Positions 40,608 through 47,686 of a stretch of 47,686 bases of DNA are shown piece after piece (the first letter of the stretch is position 1; each line of letters starts with the position of its first letter). Both the position numbers and the translations under genes were made by a program. The stretch comes from Halarchaeoplasma sp046498385. Its GTDB lineage: Archaea; Thermoplasmatota; Thermoplasmata; Halarchaeoplasmatales; Halarchaeoplasmataceae. The notes beneath the pieces are model-generated. The model made no database searches and was not told the origin of the DNA. It saw only the letters and a program-made list of their open reading frames with translations. The stretch is taken from NCBI GenBank assembly GCA_046498385.1, contig JAWOAU010000070.1, forward strand, positions 1-47,686, written 5' to 3'.

Positions 40608-41516
40608 TTATAGTTTGTTAAAGGGATGGTCTTCAGGGACCTCTATACCAAAGTAGGTCTCCGCCCCCTCACCTATCAAACGGTCTATCATGGCAACCAT
40701 GGGAAGTTGATGTCTAGCGTTCTCTATGGGGCCGTAGTATATGAAGTCCGCACCGAATATCATAGGTGGTACGTCTACAGCGGCATCGAGTATGGGCATA
40801 ACCTCTTCTTTCCTCCTGTATTTACTGAGCCAGTTCCATGCCTCCACCGCATTGTGCATTGCACAACCCGTAGGCAGGCCGAATTCACTTTTAAAGACTG
40901 GTATCGCCCTTAAAGACTCACTGGTCCCTTCGCCGAAGGGTGTGACCGCGGTATCCAGGAGCTTGTATTCTATCATATCCGACATTTCAAGCATCCCTTG
41001 AGGGATGAGCTTGCTTCCGCCCTTTATCATGTTCAGCCTTCCTTGGGTACTGTTATCCTGTGGGTCGTAGGCCAAAAGGATCGCCCCTAGGGGGGTACAC
41101 CTTTGGATCACTTTTAGTTCTTCTTCAGTTATACCCAAGTTGATACTGTTGTAAATGGTACGATCTAGCGAACCGACCTGCTCAAGATATTCCAGCAGTT
41201 GCATCCTTACCGTTGATTCAGGTACATCGAATGATATCATACCATCGAAGGCCTCCAGTATGAAATTCACCTTCCACTCAATTTCCTCTTGGTCGTATAT
41301 GAATATATCAACCAGGGTCTGTACCGCCAGTTCGTCTGCCATATCCCGCTGTGTGTTTATCAATCCCTCCGCATCACCTAAGGCCTTCTTCGGTTCCTGG
41401 AACTGGCCTTCGTAGAATATAGAGCCCACTGCCAGTGTAGCATTTTCTCCGGGCTGTCCTCCTACTCTAAGGTCTCCTAACTCAAGGGTTGTCTGTTCCT
41501 TGGCAAAGGTGAACAT
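40608..41516 (-). CDS. mtrH: Methyltransferase MtrH (tetrahydromethanopterin S-methyltransferase subunit H type)
   Basis: 302 residues of normal MtrH length. The N-terminus ELGDLRVGGQPGENATLAVGSIFY is diagnostic, followed by a TIM barrel of the pterin-binding methyltransferase superfamily (FDGMISFDVPE, SINLGITEEEL, AILLAYDP, and GLPTGCAMHNAVEAW). MtrH moves the methyl group from methyl-tetrahydromethanopterin (or a relative) to the cobamide of MtrA. It starts at the base next to the MtrA stop. No membrane subunits (mtrB-G) are near, so it should act as a soluble pair with MtrA, as proposed for other non-methanogens. Confidence 0.94.
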   Translation of the reverse strand: MFTFAKEQTTLELGDLRVGGQPGENATLAVGSIFYEGQFQEPKKALGDAEGLINTQRDMADELAVQTLVDIFIYDQEEIEWKVNFILEAFDGMISFDVPESTVRMQLLEYLEQVGSLDRTIYNSINLGITEEELKVIQRCTPLGAILLAYDPQDNSTQGRLNMIKGGSKLIPQGMLEMSDMIEYKLLDTAVTPFGEGTSESLRAIPVFKSEFGLPTGCAMHNAVEAWNWLSKYRRKEEVMPILDAAVDVPPMIFGADFIYYGPIENARHQLPMVAMIDRLIGEGAETYFGIEVPEDHPFNKL

Positions 41517-42080
41517 TCATTTAACCTCCACAGAAACTACGTCTCCCCAGGGTGTGATATCCAAAGACGCATGGAGGGCGAGTGTGCAGTACTCCATGGA
41601 GGCCGTCTGTTCCTTGAATTTTATGGCGATATAAGGTTCGCCGAAGCATTCCGGATTCTTTTTAACCAGTTCGTCTACCTTTTCCTGGATCCTTCCAGTA
41701 TCTGTATCATCTATCATATCTACTGCCTCTACCTGCTCTCGGAATCGCTGGATCGCCTCCGGATCCAGGTTTTCGATGTAAGGTACCGCACCCGGAGCCT
41801 TGATTATCCGCCCATCTTCATCTATTCCGTTCTCCGCCAGGCACAAAAAACTTTTTCCGGATCTGTGTCCCCTTATTTCCTTTCCACAGATGATGAGATA
41901 CCGTATGTTTGGATTGGATATCACATTTGCCACCACCTTCTCTATCCCTAGATTTTCTGTTTTCATGGGCCCCCATATGGCGGCATTTTCAAAGGTATAT
42001 TTTTGACCTAATGTGACCACCGCCACCGGCGATCCAGGATCGCCTTCTTTGTAATCACCGGACCACGGGTACATATTCAT
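41517..42080 (-). CDS. mtrA: Soluble MtrA corrinoid protein
   Basis: 187 residues. GDPGSPVAVVTLGQKY, WGPMKTENLGIEKVVANVI, the conserved CGKEIRGHRSGKSF and ENGIDEDGRIIKA are hallmark MtrA segments. H72 in GHRSG corresponds to the histidine that coordinates cobalt in methanogen MtrA (His84 there). The usual C-terminal TM anchor is missing: the protein ends with a soluble tail (ALHASLDITPWGDVVSVEVK). It carries the methyl group on a cobamide between MtrH and the acceptor, here probably methionine synthase rather than coenzyme M. It overlaps the MetF-like gene by four bases (ATGA). Confidence 0.94.
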   Translation of the reverse strand: MNMYPWSGDYKEGDPGSPVAVVTLGQKYTFENAAIWGPMKTENLGIEKVVANVISNPNIRYLIICGKEIRGHRSGKSFLCLAENGIDEDGRIIKAPGAVPYIENLDPEAIQRFREQVEAVDMIDDTDTGRIQEKVDELVKKNPECFGEPYIAIKFKEQTASMEYCTLALHASLDITPWGDVVSVEVK

Positions 42081-43024
42081 TTCATCCCCCTGATGATTCC
42101 AGCCACCATCTCCTCGGAACGCATGGGGATTATATGTGCACCTATCTTGGTCTTCAGCCCTCTCTCTTTGACCCCTTCCTTGATATCTTGATACATATCC
42201 CGTACGAATTTTATTGATTCCGCTGAAAAATCTTTTGCATCCATCAACCTGGACTGCACACTATCTGGAATATTTACCTGAGGAACGGTATCCGAGAGGA
42301 ATTTCATTTCATCGGGGGATGAGAAGGGGGCGGTGCTGACCAATACGGGCGGATGGCGCTCCGCCGTATTTTCTATATCCTCGATGATGGAGATCACTTC
42401 CTTTGAATCGTAGGTTATCTGTGTCTGGAAGAAATCCACACCGGCGGTGATTTTTTTAGCGGCGTACCTGTACTCCTGGTTACGGTGGGGCAGCATGACT
42501 CCGCCTACTGTGAAATTAGTCGGTCTTTCAAGCTCTTCTAGATCGGTGAGGTATCTGTTCCTCAACCGTGATTGGCGTGTGGATAACTCGGGCATCAACT
42601 TGCCTTTGTTGAGATGATCTTTGATCCCAGTTATCAGTTCCAAAGAGTTTATGGACTCCGGTTTATCCTCGGCGGGATAATCTCCTACCGCTAGGTCGCC
42701 AGTCATGGCTAGTATGTTCCGTATACCCAGACTGTCAGCCCCCAAAAGCCATTTTTGCAACCCGCTGAGGGTGGCGTCACGGCAGGTAAGATGAGCGATC
42801 GTCTCTATTCCCAGTTTGTCCTTGAGAAAGTATGCATAGGGTGCCGGGTCGATGCGGACTTTACCCACCGGATTGTTGCAAACGTTGATGGCCGAGATGC
42901 GATCCAAAAACTCATATCGTGAAATTTTTTTCACATAATCTTCTACATTCCCACCCCTAGGTGACGGAACCTCGTAGGTCATTGGGAATTCTTCTTTGTT
43001 TAACCTTTCAAGAATATCGTTCAT
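42077..43024 (-). CDS. Methylenetetrahydrofolate/methanopterin reductase, MetF-like
   Basis: 315 residues, flavin-type MetF barrel. TYEVPSPRGGNVEDYVK is the opening (E corresponding to the catalytic Glu of EVxPPR), then HLTCRDATLSGLQKWLLGADSLGI, ILAMTGDLAVGDYP (the TGD motif), and the NFTVGGVMLPH and DFFQTQITYDSKE barrel strands. It would make the methyl-pterin substrate for MtrH. First gene of the operon MetF-MtrA-MtrH-synthase-DUF4346, starting 105 bases from the divergent zinc-motif gene. The pterin (H4F or H4MPT) cannot be told from sequence. Confidence 0.9.
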   Translation of the reverse strand: MNDILERLNKEEFPMTYEVPSPRGGNVEDYVKKISRYEFLDRISAINVCNNPVGKVRIDPAPYAYFLKDKLGIETIAHLTCRDATLSGLQKWLLGADSLGIRNILAMTGDLAVGDYPAEDKPESINSLELITGIKDHLNKGKLMPELSTRQSRLRNRYLTDLEELERPTNFTVGGVMLPHRNQEYRYAAKKITAGVDFFQTQITYDSKEVISIIEDIENTAERHPPVLVSTAPFSSPDEMKFLSDTVPQVNIPDSVQSRLMDAKDFSAESIKFVRDMYQDIKEGVKERGLKTKIGAHIIPMRSEEMVAGIIRGMK

Positions 43025-43129
43025 ACCGGTTTAATCGACGGGAGAGTATTTAACTATTGTGGATTTTCAATTAAAAACCGAGGCGGCAATCCAAAAAATC
43101 TTTATTATTGGCACAGCATAGATGCATCT

Positions 43130-43552
43130 ATGGCAAACTCGAAACCCTCCGATGACCCGGATTCATGCGAGCATGACAGCAGAGGTAACGATTGGCTGCC
43201 CATTTTAAAGAACCGTGAAAAAGATGTTCTAGCGCTTCACCCCTACTGTGAACGCTGTGGGTTGGTGCGTAACATAGGGCCGGATAGGGCCAAAAAATTT
43301 GGATACTATGTGGAAGTACTCTCGGAAATTGAAAGGTTTTTGAAGCATGAAAGTAAAAAAGGAGGGCGCTGTAAACTAACAGAAAGCCAGAAAAGACTCG
43401 TGGTAAAAAAAATGGAGGAAGATGAAGTTTTCAACGACCTTTACGGGACACCGTCCTCCGCCCAGGAAGACCGATTTGTGGAGATCCTTCTGGAATGCCG
43501 ATCGGATCTGAAAAGATGCGAGATAGAGTATTATCTCGAAGGGCGGATTTGA
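43130..43552 (+). CDS. Small protein with a CxxC zinc-type motif, unknown
   Basis: 140 residues. It opens with a polar tail containing SKPSDDPDSCEHD, then ALHPYCERCGLVRNIGPDRAKKFGYY (C-x2-C plus neighbouring His) and a mostly helical remainder with KLTESQKRLVVKKM and ECRSDLKRCEIEYYL. The pattern HPYCxxCGLVKNIGxDRxKxxGYY looks like an archaeal family of unknown role, possibly a zinc-binding regulator. The ATG is about 25-30 bases after a TCTTTATTATT box, so it is probably leaderless. Only 17 bases separate it from the glycosyltransferase gene, so the two may be co-transcribed. Confidence 0.65.
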   Translation: MANSKPSDDPDSCEHDSRGNDWLPILKNREKDVLALHPYCERCGLVRNIGPDRAKKFGYYVEVLSEIERFLKHESKKGGRCKLTESQKRLVVKKMEEDEVFNDLYGTPSSAQEDRFVEILLECRSDLKRCEIEYYLEGRI

Positions 43553-43568
43553 TAAAAGGGTGCTTTTG

Positions 43569-44231
43569 ATGTCCTCTGTCTCCATAATCATCCCGACCTT
43601 AAATGAGTGTGAAGGTATAGAGGACGTACTTCGCAGGATTCCTCATAACACTTTGCAAAGTATGGGGTACGGTGTGGAAGTGCTTGTTGTAGATGGTGGT
43701 TCCACCGACGGGACCTTAGACAAGGTTCAAGAGGCAGATCTATGCAGACAACACGGGGGAAAGGCTGAGGCGGTCAGGCGTGGAGTCAAAGAAACCAAAG
43801 GTGAATTCGTTTTTTTGATAGACGGTGACGGTTCTTATCCGCCGGAGGCGATACCAGATATGGTAAAATTCCTTGAAAGGGGTAACAGCATGGTACTTGC
43901 ATCCCGGTTCAAAGGAAAGATCGAAAAAGGTTCTATGAGCCTCCTCAACAAGATCGGCAATCGCATGCTCACGTGGTTAGCTAACCGACTTTATCCAGAA
44001 AATATAACCGACCTCTGTACCGGATTGAGAGGGATGAACAGATACGACCTCGAATGTATACCCGGCACCGGCTTTCAAGTGGAGGCAGGGATACATACGG
44101 TGATGGCCGGTAAGGGTATCGCCGAGGTTGGTATAATATATAAACCCCGTAAAGGCACCTCGAAGTTGAGTACTATCGACGGTTTTAAAATAGCCGGTTT
44201 TCTTCTTTCTAAAAAAATACGCCGACGGTAG
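43569..44231 (+). CDS. Glycosyltransferase family 2, DPM-like
   Basis: 220 residues from the ATG at 43569 with GGGTG about seven bases upstream. SIIIPTLNECEGIEDVLRR, VEVLVVDGGSTDGTLD, the nucleotide-binding GKAEAVRRGVKETKGEFVFLIDGDGSYPPE (DxD) and TDLCTGLRGMNRYDLE with GTGFQVEAGI are the GT2 landmarks of dolichyl-phosphate mannose/glucose synthase-like enzymes. No C-terminal TM domain is present. It should load a sugar on a lipid carrier or on a surface glycan, in keeping with the secreted glycoprotein-like genes nearby. Confidence 0.92.
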   Translation: MSSVSIIIPTLNECEGIEDVLRRIPHNTLQSMGYGVEVLVVDGGSTDGTLDKVQEADLCRQHGGKAEAVRRGVKETKGEFVFLIDGDGSYPPEAIPDMVKFLERGNSMVLASRFKGKIEKGSMSLLNKIGNRMLTWLANRLYPENITDLCTGLRGMNRYDLECIPGTGFQVEAGIHTVMAGKGIAEVGIIYKPRKGTSKLSTIDGFKIAGFLLSKKIRRR

Positions 44232-44267
44232 TGTCTTTCGCTATAATACCGAACCGGACTTGTTAGA

Positions 44268-44278
44268 ATTATATATAT
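44268..44278 (+). promoter_or_regulatory. TATA-like box of the gingipain-like gene
   Basis: The sequence ATTATATATAT lies about 46 bases before the ATG at 44319, leaving a leader of about 20 bases that carries the ribosome site GAGGCGGT (44306-44313). Confidence 0.55.
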
Positions 44279-44318
44279 AGTACTGACCTCTTATACAACT
44301 TACTTGAGGCGGTATAAT

Positions 44319-47300
44319 ATGAAAAAATTAAGCCTAGAAAAATATGGGGCTTCTATTTTGATCGGTGTGCTAATCGTGATGTCCTTTGTACCCTTTTTAT
44401 CCGGTACGGAGGTAGTTGGGAGCACACAGCTAGAGAGTCGTGAACGACCTTTTCCAATGGTAACTTATGGCGAGCCGGTGGAAGTGGAATACGGTGCCAA
44501 AAGAAACGTAAATACGATAAGCTACAACATAAACGGTTTCGATGCGGTGAACGTAGATATAGATGAAGAAGAGTATTATAAAATAAATCTTGCCGGGGAG
44601 TCGAACTTGATGGTTAAGGGCGAGCCGGGACTGCCGGTCATCACTAGAAGCACGATAATTCCGGACCATGGAACCATGGGTGTACGGGTGGTGGATACGG
44701 ATCATGTGGAGTACCACTCCATTTCCGTGGCACCATCCAAGGGCAACCTTTATCGAACGGAGGATCCGGATCCCGGTGCCGTACCCTACGAGTTCGGAGA
44801 TGTGTATCACCAGGACGAATGGTATCCTCCTGAGATTGCATCTCTGAGAGAACCCTACATACTCCGTGATTTCAGAGGACAGGTCATTGAGCTTACCCCC
44901 TTCCAGTATAACCCAACCAAGAATCTATTGAGAGTATTCACCCAGGTGGAGCTTGAAATTTATACCGCCGATGTAGGGGGGGTTAACGTATTTAGCCGCA
45001 CCGAGCCTCTGGATACTGTGCAGAGAGACTTCGCCATGATATACGAAAGGCGTTTCATCAACTACGAGGAAACTCTTAACAAACAGAGATACACACCTGT
45101 GGAGGAGGAGGGAAACATGCTGGTTATAAGCCACGATGATTTTTCTAGCGAGATGTCCTCTTTTGTTGATTGGAAGAATTCAATAGGACTATCTACGGAA
45201 ATTGTTACCTTATCGGAAACGGGCTCTACTAGTGGGGAAATAAACAGTTATATAGAAAACTATTACAACACAAACGGATTAACCTATGTTTTACTTGTAG
45301 GGGATGAGAACCATATACCTACACTTACTTATAGCAGTCAATATTCTGACCCGAGCTACTCATTTATAGTGGGTAGCGACCAATATCCCGATATCTTCGT
45401 AGGCAGATTTTCAGCGGATAGTATCGCACATGTACAAACCATGGCAGAACGTTCAATATACTATGAACAAAATTCGGGTCAAGATTGGCGAGCAAAGGCA
45501 ACAGGTATAGCATCAAGTGAAGGATCAAGCCCTTCCGATTGGGAGCACATGCGGATGCTTCGAGATCGCCTTTACAACTATGGCTATACTTGGGTTGATG
45601 AGTTCTATGACGGCTCCCAGGGTGGAGACGATGCGACAGGAGACCCCACGGCGACGATGGTTTCCAATGCTTTTAACGAAGGGAGACACCTCGCCAATTA
45701 CTGTGGCCATGGTAGTGAAACATATATAGCAACAAGTGGCTTTTCCAGAACAAGTATCAATGGTTTAACAAATTCAAATGAACTAGCTTTTTTTATTCTG
45801 GTCGCATGTCAAGTCGGTAGTTTTGACGTCGGTGAATGTTTTACTGAAGCATGGACAAGAGCAACTTACAATGGACAGCCCACGGGCGGAGTAGCAGCTT
45901 TTGGGTCCACAAAAAACCAAGCATGGGTACCGCCAATGAGTGCACAGGACGAAATGATGCATCTTTACACGGAGACTTATCCCAATAACATAAAAACTAC
46001 AACAGGTGGTATCGCATTTAATGGCTGTATGTATATGAACGATGTTCATGGAAGTGCGGGATATGATGAAACCGCAACATGGCATCTGTTTGGTGATCCG
46101 TCTTTGATAATAACAGGAGATATCGACGTTGGTGAACCACCGGAAATCACTGTTACCAGACCGGACGGCGGCGAGAGTTTCAACGCAGGTGACAACGAAT
46201 CGATCACATGGAATGCAACCCAGGGAGACGACCCGGTGGACTACATCGACCTGTTCTACAGCGTGGATGCAGGTGCTAACTGGGAAACCATAGAACCCGC
46301 CCTGCCGGATACCGGCTCGTACTCGTGGACGGTGCCCAACGAGCACAGCACGGACTGCATGGTACGAGCTCGTGTTAGCGATACCGCGGGACGTACAGGT
46401 ACGGATGCCAGCACAGCTTTCACGATAGAGGGACTGCCGCCTGCACCTCCGTCGAACCTCGTTGTTGAACGCTTCGGCGAGGGGACCCAGGTACTGTTCA
46501 GCGACGACGTTTCACAGGACCAGGGCTACACAACCGGTATTTCCAATACCGGCAGTGAGTGGGGCATACGCTCTCATGGCTCTACCGTTGGTAACAAATC
46601 ATGGGACTTCGGAGATGGGCAGTACTTCAAAACAACAGATTACGGATACCTCAGCTGGCTGATATCTCCAGAGATCGAGATACCTGCCGAGGCAGATAGC
46701 GTTGCATTGTCCTTCGATCACTGGCGCTCCTTCGGTATGCAGACAACATATCTGGACGGAGGTAATCTAAAGATATCGGCCACCGGAACCGAAGGTGCGT
46801 TCACACTGCTAACACCCAACGAGGGATACGACGGTGCGATCAACGACGGTTTCGAAAATCCACTGGGTGGTCAGCAAGGATGGGGCGGCACCGCAGGATG
46901 GGAGACCGTTACATTCAACCTTACAGCATATGCCGGTGAAACCGTTCACATCAGATGGGATACCGGCATAGAGGCCTACGACGAGGATGCGGAGGCCGGC
47001 TGGCGCATTGACAACATTACGGTGGTTGCCGAGGGAATACCATTCCAAGGCGACGAGCACAACCGACTCACATGGGATGCCAGCACCGACGACCCCGATG
47101 GTGTTAGTCATTACAACATATACCGCTCGGATGGAAATCGAAGTGGATGGGATCTCATACACGGCGTGAATGCCAACGGCTCGCTGACCTACGAGTACAT
47201 CGATATGGACATGGGCAGCTCGGATGACATATACTGGTGGTACCTTGTACGCGCGGTAGGACAAAACGGTGTGGAAGAGGAGAACCAAGAAGAAGTACAG

Positions 47301-47686
47301 GAGCCCGGTGGGGAGTTGATTACGTTCGATATCGCCCTCGCCGCAGGTGGTGACGCAGGTGGCTGGAACTTCGTTTCATTCAACCTGATACCGAACTCCA
47401 CATCGCTGCTCGATATACTGGATGATGCGGAGAATGGCATCGCTGGAGACTACGACAAAGTGATGTACTACGACGCATCCACCGATAGTTGGCTCAGTTA
47501 CGTATCCGGTAGGCCGGAGCACTTCAACGATTTGCACTCGTGGGACCGAACCATGGGTATCTGGATACGGGTCACGGATCATGTAACACTCACGGTTGCA
47601 GGAACCGCACCTGTGAATACTTCCGTAACTCTGGAGCCAGGTTGGAACATGGTGAGTCTTCCCAGCAGCACTGCAGGCAATCACGA
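44319..47686 (+). CDS. Large secreted gingipain-type (C25) cysteine protease, 3' end cut by the window
   Basis: More than 1,122 codons stay open to the right edge. The ATG has a GAGGCGG ribosome site. A signal peptide (residues 1-30, SILIGVLIVMSFVPFLSG) and a C25-type propeptide (about 60-270) precede the catalytic domain: MLVISHDDF, YVLLVGDENHIP, DIFVGRFSADS, catalytic His in NYCGHGSETY (H464) and Cys in FILVACQVGSFD (C497). The 33-residue His-Cys spacing equals that of gingipain RgpB. Downstream are an Ig-like domain (about 604-710), a MAM/jelly-roll-like domain (about 711-905, SWLISPEIEIP…GWRIDNITV), a fibronectin III-like domain (about 907-990) and WNFVSFNL/GWNMVSLPS repeats. Gingipains cut after Arg or Lys; this one probably digests environmental protein at the cell surface. 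Confidence 0.92.
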   Translation, partial: MKKLSLEKYGASILIGVLIVMSFVPFLSGTEVVGSTQLESRERPFPMVTYGEPVEVEYGAKRNVNTISYNINGFDAVNVDIDEEEYYKINLAGESNLMVKGEPGLPVITRSTIIPDHGTMGVRVVDTDHVEYHSISVAPSKGNLYRTEDPDPGAVPYEFGDVYHQDEWYPPEIASLREPYILRDFRGQVIELTPFQYNPTKNLLRVFTQVELEIYTADVGGVNVFSRTEPLDTVQRDFAMIYERRFINYEETLNKQRYTPVEEEGNMLVISHDDFSSEMSSFVDWKNSIGLSTEIVTLSETGSTSGEINSYIENYYNTNGLTYVLLVGDENHIPTLTYSSQYSDPSYSFIVGSDQYPDIFVGRFSADSIAHVQTMAERSIYYEQNSGQDWRAKATGIASSEGSSPSDWEHMRMLRDRLYNYGYTWVDEFYDGSQGGDDATGDPTATMVSNAFNEGRHLANYCGHGSETYIATSGFSRTSINGLTNSNELAFFILVACQVGSFDVGECFTEAWTRATYNGQPTGGVAAFGSTKNQAWVPPMSAQDEMMHLYTETYPNNIKTTTGGIAFNGCMYMNDVHGSAGYDETATWHLFGDPSLIITGDIDVGEPPEITVTRPDGGESFNAGDNESITWNATQGDDPVDYIDLFYSVDAGANWETIEPALPDTGSYSWTVPNEHSTDCMVRARVSDTAGRTGTDASTAFTIEGLPPAPPSNLVVERFGEGTQVLFSDDVSQDQGYTTGISNTGSEWGIRSHGSTVGNKSWDFGDGQYFKTTDYGYLSWLISPEIEIPAEADSVALSFDHWRSFGMQTTYLDGGNLKISATGTEGAFTLLTPNEGYDGAINDGFENPLGGQQGWGGTAGWETVTFNLTAYAGETVHIRWDTGIEAYDEDAEAGWRIDNITVVAEGIPFQGDEHNRLTWDASTDDPDGVSHYNIYRSDGNRSGWDLIHGVNANGSLTYEYIDMDMGSSDDIYWWYLVRAVGQNGVEEENQEEVQEPGGELITFDIALAAGGDAGGWNFVSFNLIPNSTSLLDILDDAENGIAGDYDKVMYYDASTDSWLSYVSGRPEHFNDLHSWDRTMGIWIRVTDHVTLTVAGTAPVNTSVTLEPGWNMVSLPSSTAGNH

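Noticed and set aside
40608..42080. MtrA and MtrH as a sign of methanogenesis
   Set aside because: No mcr and no membrane Mtr subunits are in the window, MtrA lacks its anchor, and the operon partner is methionine synthase, so methionine synthesis explains the genes better.
45783..46346. A 187-codon minus-strand frame rich in Cys and Val inside the protease gene
   Set aside because: It is antisense to the catalytic domain of the gingipain-like protease, whose frame is continuous over more than 1,100 codons.
1..47686. CRISPR array or insertion sequence
   Set aside because: Reading through the non-coding stretches I found no regularly spaced repeats and no recognisable transposase or terminal inverted repeats.

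Overview
The window looks like an archaeal chromosome fragment, most likely from the Thermoplasmatota, and it resembles the uncultured protein-degrading sediment lineage known as Marine Benthic Group D. Visible evidence: a two-domain Cdc48/VAT ATPase, archaeal SRP54, NikR, MtrA and MtrH, a tRNA-Leu without an encoded CCA, many starts placed about 25-30 nt after a TATA-like box (leaderless), and Shine-Dalgarno sites of the GGTGAT/GGTGG type. One gingipain-type (C25) and one clostripain-type (C11) secreted protease lie in the same window. The lineage assignment is inference. The first ~300 bases look like phage structural-protein sequence joined to the archaeal contig inside a lipoprotein gene, which suggests an amplification or assembly chimera.

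Layout. 0.3-1.8 kb: a divergent NikR locus with a long inverted repeat facing an FmdE-like protein and a metal or cofactor binding lipoprotein. 1.9-6.5 kb: housekeeping genes (acylphosphatase, amphi-Trp protein, HTH regulator, polyprenol-kinase-like protein, thymidylate-kinase-like protein, GNAT, SRP54). 6.5-13 kb: a minus-strand operon with homoserine dehydrogenase, aldehyde:ferredoxin oxidoreductase, two paralogous aminotransferases and a U32-like TIM-barrel protein, ending in a DUF3795 remnant. 13-15.8 kb: a 55-aa membrane protein, tRNA-Leu(CAA), a 71-aa basic protein and the clostripain-family protease. 15.9-17.6 kb: an ArsP-type permease, a CxxC thioredoxin-like protein and a CVC-type ArsR. 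17.6-18.5 kb: a patch of broken genes. 18.5-22.2 kb: a TetR-controlled ABC exporter. 22.5-29 kb: UspA, the NAD(P)HX repair enzyme, a KaiC-like ATPase, a site-2 protease, an MgtC/DUF4010 protein and a macrodomain protein. 29.2-32.3 kb: VAT followed by two membrane proteins. 32.4-39.3 kb: a MoxR/DUF58/DUF4129/DUF4350/DUF1616 membrane locus split into two convergent operons. 39.4-43 kb: a compact operon MetF - soluble MtrA - MtrH - core methionine synthase - DUF4346-like. 43.1-47.7 kb: a zinc-motif protein, a family 2 glycosyltransferase and a large gingipain-like protease that runs off the right edge.

The most interesting system is the 39.4-43 kb operon. It contains the cytoplasmic methyl-transfer half of the methanogen Mtr complex (MtrA without a membrane anchor, plus MtrH) between a methylenetetrahydro(methano)pterin reductase homologue and a cobalamin-independent-type core methionine synthase, with no mcr or mtrBCDEFG genes in view. 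I infer a dedicated route: methyl-pterin to MtrH to the MtrA corrinoid to homocysteine. The second theme is protein and amino-acid use: secreted C11 and C25 proteases, aminotransferases and AOR fit growth on detrital protein.
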